DNA of 64,000 nucleotides from Bugula neritina. Its lineage: Eukaryota; Bryozoa; Gymnolaemata; Cheilostomatida; Bugulidae. Position numbers and translations under genes: made by a program. Below the pieces are notes generated by a model that saw nothing but the letters and a program-made list of their open reading frames with translations, was not told the DNA's origin and did no database searches. Where the stretch lies: contig OZ037767.1 of NCBI GenBank assembly GCA_964035545.1, forward strand, positions 19,663,628 to 19,727,627. The letters are read 5' to 3'. Below are positions 46,701 through 56,297 of the stretch, piece after piece. Every line of letters begins with the position of its first letter. Position 1 is the first letter of the stretch.

Positions 46701-48008
46701 AACTTATCCACTTGCTGTAGTCTTACCCTGTAGAGAAGCTGGATGGGATCCTTTAAGTTGTTATGGAGCACCTCGAAGATGGGCACCAGCCCACCCTTAG
46801 ACGAGATGACGTACTCCATGACTATATAGTAGTATATAGTATAGAGTATAACTACAGTACACAGTATAACTACAGTATAACTACAGTATAACTGCAGTAT
46901 AACTACAGTATAGACTATAGAGTATACAGTAGCCTATAGAGTATACAGTATAGAGTATAACTACAGTATAGAGTAGAGAGTATAGAGTAGAGAGTATACA
47001 GTATAGAAGTGAAAGAGAGAATTACAAGAAACTCTCAATACAAGAAGGATTTACTCTGCCAAATGTATACACATGTGAAAGGGGCATATCAATACTTATT
47101 AGATGCTGTTTGGGTATAATTATGTAATAGAAATCTCTATCCCAATAATCTACACACACACACACACACACATACACAGGGCATAGGTATTGATTAATCA
47201 GCCTAAGGGGAGTGTGAGACCCTAAAATATGGTAAATAGTAAATTTATTGTATTATGTGAATTTGTAAGCTACAAATCTAAGAGTCTTATGCTATACATC
47301 ACAATACACATATTTTTCTAGCTATGCTAGCAGTATTAAGTTATACTAAACATTTCAATAAATTATCATTGACTGATCATTAAGTTACAGAGATAACTTT
47401 TATAGACAAGCAAATTTAGTTTAATCAACTATTTTAGTTGTAATTTAATGTGACAGCTTGAACACTGCTACCCCTGTTACCATAAATATATAAAAGTAAA
47501 TTAAAACTTGCTAATAAACTCGATTAATGCATTTATAACATCCTAATTAAAATAGAGCCAGTGATTCTTGAATATATCCATGTATAAAAGTAGGGGGGTT
47601 GATTATTCTACATCGAAAGATTGTGCTAATTATTTAACTCTGATTGTTTCTTTTGCAAAATTCAGCATATAAAAGTGCCAGGTGGAGAAAACCACTTGTT
47701 ATATTGGTGAGATTTTTACACCTGCTTTCTCTCAGTATTTTCTGGTTAACTCTTGTAACACAGACTAGTTTTATTGACTTGAATAATTACTACAAGAAAA
47801 GAAGTTTCCTAAAAATTGTGGAATTTTGCGTAAAATTTGCACAAAACTGTACAGCCAATGCACATAACACTAGATCAACAAGAAACCTTACCAGCGTTTG
47901 TTCATATCCATATTTCTTGTTACTGTTGGCCTTATCTCCATGAGGAGATGATTCTCCGCGAATCGGCTCTGACATCACTGCAAGTGTGTTTCCATCACTC
48001 TGATCCAT
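29539..48008 (-). CDS. CLCN2: ClC-2-like voltage-gated chloride channel (22 exons)
   Basis: Plasma-membrane chloride channel of the ClC-1/2/K group. Exons in order of transcription: 48008-47892, 45502-45346, 45140-45012, 44244-44113, 43919-43786, 43440-43363, 42970-42681, 42522-42421, 42125-42041, 41765-41613, 40903-40834, 40680-40570, 40099-39886, 39661-39531, 38724-38566, 37912-37820, 36937-36809, 34836-34784, 33107-33072, 31628-31503, 30951-30865, 29706-29539. All junctions are GT-AG with agreeing phases. The sum is 917 codons plus stop, close to the usual ClC-2 length. Motifs: GSGIP near residue 180, [11 protein letters not shown] near 222 with the gating glutamate, [12 protein letters not shown] near 475, and QPSIYDSI near 570. 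Introns are rich in minisatellites. Longer intron stretches (33.1-34.8, 34.8-36.8 and 46.4-46.7 kb) hold nothing else I recognise beyond the repeats listed. Confidence 0.92.
31190..31385. repeat. 15-bp compound tandem repeat
   Basis: About twelve units of AGTAGCTTAGCAACTC and AGCAGCTTAGCAACCC types in the channel intron between exons 20 and 21. Expanded from a common 15-mer. Confidence 0.85.
32222..32985. repeat. 28-bp minisatellite in channel intron
   Basis: About 25 units carrying AGTAAGTATAGTAATGTACT, preceded by a short TATAT tract. The unit has no stop codon in several - frames, so long Tyr/Thr/Leu-rich open frames arise by repetition only. They are not genes. Confidence 0.93.
35626..35835. 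repeat. Degenerate GGAGAGGGTGTGGT repeat
   Basis: About nine diverged units of roughly 22 bp with TGGAGAGGGTGTGGTCTA-like sequence in the channel intron. Confidence 0.7.
37159..37429 (-). CDS. Open segment, possible alternative last exon
   Basis: On the - strand ATTCAG is followed by about 80 open codons, beginning [20 protein letters not shown] and ending KFKQR stop. Exon 16 has a second donor-like GTATGT two bases past its in-frame end, which would join here in phase 0 and give a channel lacking CBS2. I do not recognise the peptide. It could be an intronic relic or chance. Confidence 0.25.
37490..37830. repeat. Tandem repeat next to channel exon 16 donor
   Basis: About eleven imperfect units of roughly 35 bp with CACTGACTACTAGTTACTA and GAGTAACAG. 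It starts within a few bases of the exon 16 donor but does not clearly copy it. Confidence 0.8.
37988..38560. repeat. 19-bp minisatellite next to channel exon 15 donor
   Basis: About 29 units of GTACTCTCAGACTATTCTG or CTA, very homogeneous. It begins about six bases beyond the exon 15 donor in transcription order. A splice-site core is not retained. Confidence 0.93.
39390..39512. repeat. Dispersed repeat, copy 2
   Basis: Same family as 26597-26745: shares CTTTGTGGCTTATGTATGT, GGACAAAATGG, ATTCTACTATGTCATGAATT and GTGAGATATGGAGGGAACAC. It lies next to the exon 14 donor of the channel gene. Confidence 0.6.
39718..39870. repeat. ACAGTATATATACA / ACACAGAGTACATAC repeat
   Basis: Irregular low-complexity tandem repeat in the channel intron between exons 13 and 14. 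Confidence 0.75.
40335..40565. repeat. CCTGGTGATACTAGTAGTTACTA repeat family
   Basis: About nine diverged units of 20-30 bp with CCCCTGGTGATACTAGTA, ending at the exon 12 donor (on the - strand the exon runs straight into it). It may have been seeded from sequence just downstream of that donor. Confidence 0.7.
40570..44244 (-). CDS. CLCN2: Channel exons 4-12: membrane domain
   Basis: Exon 4 (44244-44113) holds [20 protein letters not shown]. Exon 5 (43919-43786) runs [13 protein letters not shown] to PFGKE, and exon 6 (43440-43363) continues [16 protein letters not shown]. Exon 7 (42970-42681) has [20 protein letters not shown] and NYWRGFF. Exons 8 and 9 carry [12 protein letters not shown] and SLGQYMGGG. 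Exon 10 (41765-41613) ends SLVTYMMFI, exon 11 (40903-40834) has [13 protein letters not shown], and exon 12 (40680-40570) has AFGRLVGEA. The chloride-coordinating segments of the family are all present. Confidence 0.92.
40915..41636 (-). repeat. 25-bp array of donor-like units after channel exon 10
   Basis: Read on the - strand, exon 10 ends ACGTACATGATGTTTATA|GTAAGTA, and about 28 units repeat ACATGGTGTTTATAGTAAGT with 25-bp spacing. Each unit therefore holds about 18 nt matching the exon end plus a GTAAGT donor. The unit nearest the exon is the real junction. The array makes up nearly the whole intron to exon 11. Confidence 0.95.
42975..43350. repeat. 24-bp minisatellite filling the channel intron between exons 6 and 7
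   Basis: About 16 units of AGTACAGTGTAATATATAAT with T/C/G variants. It occupies nearly the whole intron, and long Tyr/Ile/Leu-rich open frames on both strands are by-products. Confidence 0.92.
43674..43702. repeat. (TA)n microsatellite
   Basis: About 14 uninterrupted TA dinucleotides in the channel intron between exons 5 and 6. Confidence 0.95.
45012..48008 (-). CDS. CLCN2: Channel exons 1-3: cytosolic N-terminus and helix B start
   Basis: Exon 1 starts at ATG 48008 and ends KYGYEQTL. Exon 2 continues [14 protein letters not shown], which matches the YEQTLMYGRY-type segment of ClC-2 proteins, and then encodes a Gln/Glu/Lys-rich helix and CYKCLSG. Exon 3 (45140-45012) holds the [14 protein letters not shown] segment that begins the membrane domain. 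ATG 48008 is the first methionine of the open exon. The promoter was not located. Confidence 0.85.
45178..45350. repeat. Tandem repeat and donor duplication after channel exon 2
   Basis: Units with AGACACACAGACATACTGGT repeat several times. Next to exon 2 the donor is doubled: on the - strand TCAG|GTGAGTCTGTCTC is followed after about 19 bp by another CAG|GTGAGTCTGTCTG. The upstream donor keeps the frame. Confidence 0.85.
46060..46375. repeat. GTATAGTATAACATA minisatellite
   Basis: Interleaved 10- and 15-bp units (TATAGTATAACATAG) in the first intron of the channel gene. Open frames of Tyr/Ile/Leu/Cys arise from repetition only. Confidence 0.93.
46727..46819 (-). CDS. Candidate alternative first exon of the channel gene
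   Basis: Starts with ATG and runs 31 codons ([20 protein letters not shown]...) to a GGG|GTAAGA-type donor in phase 0, which is compatible with exon 2 at 45502. Codon use looks coding, in an otherwise simple-repeat intron. If joined to exon 1 through the nearest AG it would be out of frame, so an alternative promoter and N-terminus is the better reading. I do not recognise the peptide. Confidence 0.5.
46830..47010. repeat. ACAGTATAACT / GAGTATAGAGTA low-complexity repeat
   Basis: Irregular short tandem repeat immediately upstream of the candidate alternative first exon. If that exon is real, this would be its promoter-proximal sequence. Confidence 0.75.
47150..47178. repeat. (CA)n microsatellite
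   Basis: About 11 CA dinucleotides in the first channel intron. Confidence 0.9.
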
Positions 48009-50860
48009 GGTAGCACCGGGTTGTGACTAGTGCTAGCAGGTGCTCTGTGGTCCTTACATCAACTGCCATAATAAAGCTGACATGTAATTTTCAGCTTCCT
48101 TACATTTATACTAATTAAAATAATAACAGGACACTACTACTTGATTTATGCTAAAACTCATTTTCTATAATTTACCCATCTACTTATTTGGACCTAAATG
48201 GGTGAATACAGGTTTTCCAAATTTCTATCCAACAGCTTATTCACAAAATATTTGTGTTTGAATTGTCTTTGATTTCACAACACATTCAATTCATACTATT
48301 AAAAAAACCATTCAGTGCGAAATTACACTACATTCCCATGCTTAGAATGGCTGCTGTGATTGTGATTGTGGTTTTATTGACCTAAAAGTCAAGGTTTCAC
48401 TAAATTAATACTGTCCCCATAAACAGATTAAACAATTATAATATATGCATGTGAGCCTAGCATAGGAAACATCTATCTGGGATGAAACCTTTACTATTAA
48501 TATTGATACTAGTATTACAGTTACTTTATTTGATTTAGGCATTTAGATTTGGCTTTACTCTTAGTATCAGTATGGCATTTAGTTTTACTATTTCAGTATT
48601 TGACTTTGAATATTACTAGTAGTATTCGACTTAGTATAGCCTAACTATAACTATAAGTATTAGTATTACTATAATTGTAATACTATTACTATTAGTATTA
48701 GTAATAGTAATATTTTAAACTTTAAAGTTATAATAATAACACTGATAGTAATACTAACTAGTCAAATAGTAATAGTACCACTGGTACCCTTAGTAATAGT
48801 ATTAGCATAAGTATTACGATTAGTATTAGTATTAGACCTGGTATTACTATTATTAATAATATTATTATGAGTATCAGTATGCCCGTTGTAATTTGTATTA
48901 CTTTACTATTACTATTAGTATTAGTATTACTATTAGTATTACTAATGACTATTAGCATAACATTAATGATTAACTATAAGTATTAGTAGTGTATTAGTAC
49001 TATTCATATTGTCTATTAAAACTATTAGTATTAGTATTAGTATTACTTACTAAACGTAAATAATACTATTTTGTCTATTGGTAGGCCTATAAGTATAAGT
49101 ATAACTATAAGTATTACCGTATTACTATTAGTATTAGTATTAGTAACACTAATAAGTAATAGTAATACTAATACTAATAGTATTAATGCTTATAATGCTA
49201 GTACTAATACAGTAATACTAATAGTAATAGTAATAGTAATACTTAATTGAATGTAATTGTATGTAATTTCATTGATTTTTTAATTTTATATTCAATTATT
49301 TTCATTTTGTCATTTTAACATGAACAAGAGCTTAATTTTCATTTTATTTTTACTTTCCTTTTGATTTAGAATTATTGTAATGCAATCACACTGTTACACA
49401 CTACTGAATAAGATTTACTACAACCATTGTCATACTCATACGGATAATCATTGTTCTTGTGATTGTCAATGTTACTCAGAGTGCGATTATCATTATCATT
49501 ATCATTATAACTTATTTATAGGTAACCTTTTCAATGGTTCTACAAGCAGCTCTGAGTTTGTGATGAATGAGTGTAGGAATTTGAAGCTTTAAATTTAAAG
49601 TTGGGGACGTCCCTTAACACCTCAAACCTCCCAAATTTTTGCACTCATTTACCACCGACTGGCAGCTGCTTATAAAACTATTTATACTTTTTCGATATAT
49701 AAGTAATATAAGTTTTTCATTACGATTGTCACACAGAAGATCATCGACTATAACCATTTATTATAAGTCGTCACTTATTGAGATCGGACTATTGATCACA
49801 GGCTCACAGGCTTCCTTTAAGCCTGTTTTTAAAACACAAATGCGCTGATAGGTAATATGATCAATGTACATACAATGTTTTATTCTCAATTTATTATTTG
49901 CTTGGTCCTCAGGTTACAGAAGCTCTTTTTTGTGTGAGGCAAACCCATATGGGGGCACAATCATTCTACGGGCAGAGTGAACTTTACTTTTTTGTCTATA
50001 TGCAGCTCTAAGTTAGGGATATAACTGAATGCGGATTCTCAAATTTTGACTCAATATTGTATTCCAAGTATCGAAACTTCAACCCCTTGCACTCTTTCAG
50101 TTACTCCCGATTCCGAGCTGCTTATAGAATAATTCATTCGGAGATGATGCCATAGATTTCCACAACTCGCCATGTGGTAATACTAATACTAGGATTGTAA
50201 AGTACTAATGGCCATTATTCATTAGTGAATGAAGTTATTTATAAAAATGCTAAAGATTTTTGATTTTATAAAGTAGTTGTAAGTAGGATTACTGTTAAAA
50301 CAATGAAGAATATAATTATTATAAGGCATATATACCTAAGAAGTTTTGCTATTGCTTAGTTAGTTTTCCATTTTTTCGTAGCACTGGCTGCACTGTTTTC
50401 TTTTTCATGTAATTCAGTGTCAACTTTCGCGCACCAAGTCAAATTTAGCATTTTTTTTATTAGAGAGTTTGCTTTTTGGTTAAAGCCTTAAAGGTGTTAA
50501 AAGTTTTTAAAACCAAATTTTTCGAAATAATCTTGACAATAGTTATAGTCATATTGAATTTGATATTCATATTGGGTAATTATAATTTAAATTATACTTA
50601 TAGCAAGCCTTATTTTGTTGAAGTATTGCTATAACTATTTTAAGTAATTTTTATTATACCTAAAATAATTATCTATTCGCTCTGCTTTGCGTTTATAATA
50701 TTAAATGTAAAGCATCAATAGATTATCTTATTCTTGTGTAAGTTTCTGCAGGAACAGGTATTCTGGGGTTGTGTAGTTTGGAAGTCTGCGTCTCACTTTT
50801 CAGCTGCTCTCTTCTATGTCTATATCTTCTCTCTTCTATATCTATATCTTCTCTCAGATT
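48009..50860. other. Intergenic region upstream of channel gene
   Basis: No coding segment recognised. About 48490-49250 is dominated by a hexanucleotide-like TAGTATTAGTATTACTAT repeat. The rest is AT-rich. Two diverged modules, near 49540-49680 and 50000-50130, share GCAGCTCT, TTGCACTC and AGCTGCTTATA. The channel promoter presumably lies just left of this region but no element is convincing. Confidence 0.6.
48490..49250. repeat. TAGTAT / TAATAC hexanucleotide-type repeat
   Basis: Long imperfect tract of TATTAG, TATTAC and their complements. Strand polarity switches near 49150, so the right part is roughly the inverse of the left. Confidence 0.85.
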
Positions 50861-50861
50861 T

Positions 50862-51844
50862 TCAATTTGTCTTCTGAGAGGCTCTATTTCGTCTCTCCTG
50901 TACTTTAGTGACTAGTTTGGGAGGGTTGGTCGGAATTTCAGAGAGCTCTGCCTTCACTGCTTCGATTATCATTATAGCTTGTTTTAGTGGCAAATTACTT
51001 ATTGAGTCTACCACTCGGCGTATAGGGTTTCTCAGTCCTTGGGTAAATTTGTCGAGTAGAAATTTGTTCCTGTGAATCTCACGGACATCAGCATATTCTG
51101 ATTGGCATGCTGCTGCTAATTCCACATAATACTCGCTTACGGTTCTTTTCTCTTACATAATGAATGATATTCAGATTTGGGCTTGCAATCTAGAGTGAAC
51201 AGTGAATATTTTTTGCAAGTCTTCTTTTAGTAGGATGTAATTTGTTGTGCAATTGACTTTTTTCGCAGATAAGGTCTTTAAAATTTCGTGAAAGCCGGTG
51301 TACGAAATGTCCTTGGTAAATATCATGCCTTTTGCTGTCGGTAAATTGGTAGGTTAAAATATGTGTTTCAAATCGGTCGATGAAGTTTTCCCAACTTTCA
51401 TTAGGTGCGCCTGAAAAGGTTTCATAATTTGAAAACTTCTGCTTGATGAAGGTCGGGGCTGGTGCGTAATGAGGGGGTTGTGTATGGGCAGTAATGGTGG
51501 CTTATGTTAAGCTGAGGCTCAGTTGGCATGGCAAGACCTGGCGGTGTTCTAGAAGTAACTGGAGGCGGTGAAAATAATGTGGCTGGCTGTATGGTATGAC
51601 TTACTAGTGGTGTTGTTGTAATTGATAAAGTATGGGTAGCGGTAGTAGTGTGGCTTACCACTTTCTGCCTAGTTCCAGTTCTAGCGTCCTTTTCCAAAAC
51701 CATTACTTTGTACCATTCAGGGAGTGAGTCCCAGAAGTCCATAACTTCCTTCACTTTATCACCATCTGCATCTTCATATGTTGTTGACCTAGCAGGTGTG
51801 GTAATCACATCAGTTGTTCTTTTAGATATTGCGTTGCTGGCCAT
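50862..51844 (-). pseudogene. LTR-retrotransposon gag-like relic
   Basis: An ATG at 51844 opens a 140-codon frame rich in Thr/Pro/Ser. A frame change near 51425 leads to a capsid-like segment (FSGAPNESWENFIDRFETHI), and a third piece at 51125-50862 has FLLDKFTQGLRNPIRRVV. The W..FI.RFE pattern is typical of retrotransposon capsid proteins, closer to Ty3/Gypsy-type than to BEL as I remember them. Frame breaks and stops show it is dead. Confidence 0.65.
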
Positions 51845-52312
51845 TCTAACTTTGGTTGTTGAAAATTAATTTGGCACCTAAATTTTATTTTGTTTTTATT
51901 TTTTACTTTTCGAATAATTTTATTATGCAATTACTGTGTGACTAATGCTCTGTTCTATAGTTATTCTGGTTTTATTGTTTAAATTGCTACCAATTATTTC
52001 TTATTTCACTGTTAATTTTCAGTTTAATTTTTATTACTTTTAATTCCCTTTTAAATAGTATCTTTCAACCTGCTCTGAAGCAAGTAATTTATCAGACCTG
52101 TGAAAAATTTTTGGTAAGTGCTCTGGGGTTGCATGAAAAGGCATTAAAAATAATAATCTTGAGCTACTTTATACCTATAAGATTTACGAAAAAGCAAATA
52201 TATGTGCATAGCTCTGGTTGTAGGCTCTTGAAACCATTGCTGATGCTAGTTTGTTTTCCTCGGCATATGCAAACTCTTAACGTCTAATCAAAGCAAGTTG
52301 TATTGTACTGTT

Positions 52313-52328
52313 GAGCAAGGTCTCGCCA
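52313..52328 (-). other. Candidate primer-binding site
   Basis: On the - strand TGGCGAGACCTTGCTC follows the presumed LTR end. It starts with TGG, as expected for pairing with a tRNA 3' CCA end. The tRNA was not identified. Confidence 0.4.
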
Positions 52329-53002
52329 CAAAAATGGTTTTGGTACGGACTGAGAAGAAGTTTTAACAAATCTCTCACTTTTATTAATTTTCTTCTAAAT
52401 CATAAAAACTACAAGTAACATAAAGAATACATATAGGTGTGCTAAAACTCATACAATACAGTTGTTCAAATACCAGCAAACATCACGATATAATATTAAA
52501 TATAACAGCAATAAAAATTGTAATAAAAGACATAAAGCATTATCAAGTTAAAAATAGCAAAGAATAATAATAAAATACCTTTATTCTCTTGACGAGCTTG
52601 CTATAATATCTTCAAAATTTAGCTCTTTGTCACTTAACAAAATAAGTAGCTCAGCTTAGGCTACATGAGTGACTGTCTTTTTGGAGTTTCAATGCTGCCT
52701 TAAATACCAGGGCAATCACAAAGAAAAGGTAATTACATCTAAATTTAGCTATAATTAGGGTCAGCTAACTATGGGGCACATGTAATGACCTCATAAAGGA
52801 AGATGGATCAGTTCCTGTCAAACCCTAAAAGCTGACTTCAACAAAGGTGGCGGTTAGGCTTTACCTATTATTAGGCAGCTGACTGCTGCACAGGAGAATG
52901 AACTATCTAATAATAACAAATATCACCATTAAAAGCTAAAAATAAAAGTTCTAGTGGTATTTGTAACAAGGGCTATCATGCTTCTTTGTTAGATCCTTTA
53001 CA
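52329..53002 (-). mobile_element. Putative LTR of a BEL/Pao-type element
   Basis: On the - strand the sequence begins TGTAAAGGATCTAAC directly after a polypurine tract, and ends before the TGG of a primer-site-like motif. Length is about 674 bp. There is no second LTR in the window to confirm the borders, so the ends are inferred from position. Confidence 0.5.
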
Positions 53003-53022
53003 CTCCCCCCTTTAATTTCACT
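53003..53022 (-). other. Polypurine tract
   Basis: AAATTAAAGGGGGGAGTG on the - strand, just 3' of the integrase frame and 5' of the putative LTR. This is the expected place for plus-strand priming. Confidence 0.6.
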
Positions 53023-53097
53023 CAGGGAAATTAACTAAACTGATTCAAAAAAATTAACTTTCGGTAGGTTCTAATTCATTTAGGGCACGTATCAAAT

Positions 53098-54003
53098 TTA
53101 GGAGGGCCTAAACAAGAAGATTAGTTTTTGAATTGGCCTCTCAAGCTGTGTTTCTGATTTTATTCTTCTACCCTTTCTGTCTAACTTTTCTGCATCAGCT
53201 ATGCTAAGCCTAACTCTCCTAACTAAGTTGTCATCACTAGGAAATACTTCCACTACTCTGCCTAATGGCCAATCTCGCCTGTTTTTGTCATCACTAACTA
53301 AAAGTACTACATCTCCCACAGCAATGTTAGCAGCCCTTTTCAACCATTTTGGCCTGGATTGAATTTGTTGCAAATAATGAGTGCGCCAACGTTTCCAAAA
53401 TTGATTTACCAACCCTTGAACTACTCTCCAACGTTTTCTACAGTATACATCTTGTTCATCAAATTGACCAGGAGGAGGCAACACTACTTTGGACTTCATA
53501 GTTAATAGTTGGTTGGGAGTTAGTGGCATTGGGTAACTTTCATCTGTTTGAGATATTAGTGGCCTGCAGTTAACTATTGCCATTACCTCATATAATAAAG
53601 TCCGCAGTGTACTAGTATCTAGCCTTGTGCTGTTTATAGCTAGCATTGAGTTTAAGACAGACCTGATTGTTCTTATGTGGCGCTCCCAGACACCACCCAT
53701 GTGACTTGAGTGGGGAGTGTTTGTAACCCACTCGAAGCTATTACTTTCAGAAAAGCTTTCAATTTTTCTAGTTGCTTCTTTTGCAACACTTGCTAGCTCA
53801 TTAGCAGCACCTATAAAATTAGTTCCCCTATCAGTGTGTAATTGTCTGATGGGCCCTCTAATAGCTATGAAACAGCGCAATGCATTTATAAAGGCATCAG
53901 ATGTTATCATTTCGGCTATTCCCCAATGAACGCGTTCAGGTGGAGGGTACACCAATGTATGCTGAACGCTTCCGTTGCTGAGTAGCTCTCGCCAAAATGG
54001 CAA
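53098..54003 (-). pseudogene. BEL/Pao integrase fragment fused to R2-type ORF
   Basis: A 301-codon open frame. The first about 35 codons (PPPERVHWGIAEMITSD) match the R2-type ORF at 61161-61270. From TSDAFINALRCFIAIRG on it is BEL/Pao integrase: LHTDRGTNFIGAANEL carries the second catalytic Asp, HSSHMGGVWERHIRTIRSVL the catalytic Glu, followed by the NRRDWPLGRVVEVFP C-terminal domain and ERPIQKLIFL end. The first catalytic Asp is absent because the upstream half is replaced, so the enzyme cannot be active. Confidence 0.85.
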
Positions 54004-55200
54004 AACATCTTTTTAGTGCAGGACCTTTTTTGAACACCTCCAGGAATCATTCATGACTTCTTTGGCTGTCTTCGTACAGTTATCTTTATAACTCTTTTGA
54101 AGCATCGCGTACTCACGGCGTTTCCGAAGCTTTCTGCTTAGCCTGCCAGAGATAACGTCTTCGGTGTTCTTCTGAAAGTTTTAGATGTTCTTTTGGCAGG
54201 AAACAACACCCTCTGCAATTGATCCACAGTCTAGCCTGTCGAGTCTCTCCTTCTTCCACTCTTTCTGGCCTATGGTGATGGGCCGTTCCTCTACTACTAT
54301 GCTGCTCACTCCCACAGTGTTAGCATCTCGAGCAAGTCTAGCATCATCAAGCATTTGGTTGAAGTCTTCATATCACAGTCTAGCTCTAATCCTTTCTGCT
54401 GATCTGTTTGGGTGCCTCACATGCAAAGCTCTATAGAGCTGAGCTTTAACTCGGTATGATAGCTCTAATTCTACCCAGTCGTGGGCTAAATCAACCAACT
54501 CGTTCTTTTCCAAAACAGATCGTTTCTTGCCCTCATCTTTAACCTCCTGCTCTCGCCCGGCTTTTTCGTGACACCACACCGTGTGCGCAGATCTCTGATG
54601 TTGTGAACATCCAATTTTGGAAGAATAACAGCTTGTACACTTTAGATAGCCGCAGAGCCACTTTGGCATGCACATGCGTACATGCGCAAGGTTCCCGTCA
54701 TCTCTTCCCCACACTCATCACACCGGCCCCGACGGTCAGGCCGAGCTTGCAAACTACTGGTTCCAGCTGCCTCTGACTGGAAGGCAGCTAAAAGCCGATG
54801 ACTTATATCATCACTATTAGCTTGTGTAACCAGTAAATAAGGCGACGCAAGGTGGGGTGTCAACCCACCTGCAGGGAGACACCTGCACTGTACAGGTGTC
54901 CCGTATTTGATTAACGTCTACACGCTTGGGCAGACGCTGGCTGGATTAGTAGTGTGGGCGACCACCTATCCGAAGATAAATGAAAGTGCTCTACTCCGGA
55001 GCCGAGTACATATGTCCCCTAATCCACACAAGTTTCTCCACGACGAGGGGCCGAGGCTTACCCCACAGTCAGCTGCAACTTCTGGCGTCTACGGCCAACA
55101 AGAACCCCAGCTGGCCAAGAGAGCTGTACCTCTCTACAAAGACGTTCCAGACAGATTAAGAGAGCTATTGCTATTTCTAAATGCTGTTGACGCAGTTGTG
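53893..55200 (-). mobile_element. R2-type non-LTR element, 5' fragment (copy 1)
   Basis: Similar over its length to 61161-62490. It holds the 5' leader and the ORF N-terminus: CDECGEEMTG, a CCHH zinc finger (C..C then GCSQHQRSAHTVW) and a Myb-like region with HPNRSAERIRARL. The RT half is missing, and the fragment ends at the junction with the BEL/Pao integrase. Frameshifts are present, for example near 54005-54030. Confidence 0.75.
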
Positions 55201-55203
55201 TAA

Positions 55204-56297
55204 ATTTTATTGAAATCCACACGACATTCTCTCTCCATCACTACTCATTTAAGTGCCAAAAGCGAAAAATTTCATAATGTTCACCCAAGTTTTTGAAAGT
55301 CAAAGAAGTTGGTGTTGAACTCTTATAGTAGACCTTTGTGGTTAAGCTAGCAAAATGCTGTTGAATATTCAATGTATGCCATTACTTAGCAAGTCGTCAA
55401 TTACTTATGAGTACACGATCAAGTTTGCACACATCATCGCGATGAAAAGTCACCACATATCTTTTTCTGACTTTAATATAGTTACTTCAATATAAATAGG
55501 TTTTTAGTTGACTTTTAGTGTCATGAAGATGATAGATGAACCATTTTTAAGGAGACTCTTTGAGGCATTGACCAATCCTCTCATCACTTTGTTGATGCTA
55601 ATTTGAAAATTAGCAATTTTATATTCATGAACTTTGATGCTTTCAAATAATCTAAGAACAACAATGCTGGTAGCTGTTATATTCCTATTAGTAAAAATAA
55701 AAACTTCATATTTATATTATGCAAGCCATAAAACAACTTTTATTCTGTTGGAGCTGTATCCGTGTACACTGATCCTGAAGGAATTAACATCTGGACTAGT
55801 TGCAAATATTGTCTTATTATATACTGATTTTATAAAGAATGGACATTTGGACTAATGCAAATATTTTCTCATTATACACTGATTTTGTAAAGAATGGGCA
55901 TCTGGACTAATGCAAGTATTTTCTCTGCCTGCTTAGCACCTATATTTGTTAGTTTCTTTTCTATGTTTATAGCACCAAAACAAACTACCCTCATTGTTAG
56001 GATCACTGTCGATATTTTTCATGAAGTCCCCAAAATGCTTTCATTGAGAAAATTTACCTTTTCAATCCCTTTTTTATCATGCTCTATAACTTAGAGATAC
56101 AGTACTAGTTGATATGGTTATACAAGGTGATCAAAAAGTTTATTGTGAAAAATATAATAAAAGTTGCATAATTTTTTAATGGGGCATTTCTTTCTCATTG
56201 TGATATTAGTCTGGGACACATTCATCCTAATGAGATGGAAATACTGTGCTATAAAAATATGCATTTACCAAGTTTACTTATATAAAATTGCAAGCAT
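55204..56297. other. Region without recognised genes
   Basis: AT-rich spacer between the R2-type fragment and a piggyBac relic. About 55765-55925 contains roughly 2.6 tandem copies of a 57-bp unit (ACTGATTTTATAAAGAATGG...). Nothing else was recognised. Confidence 0.6.
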
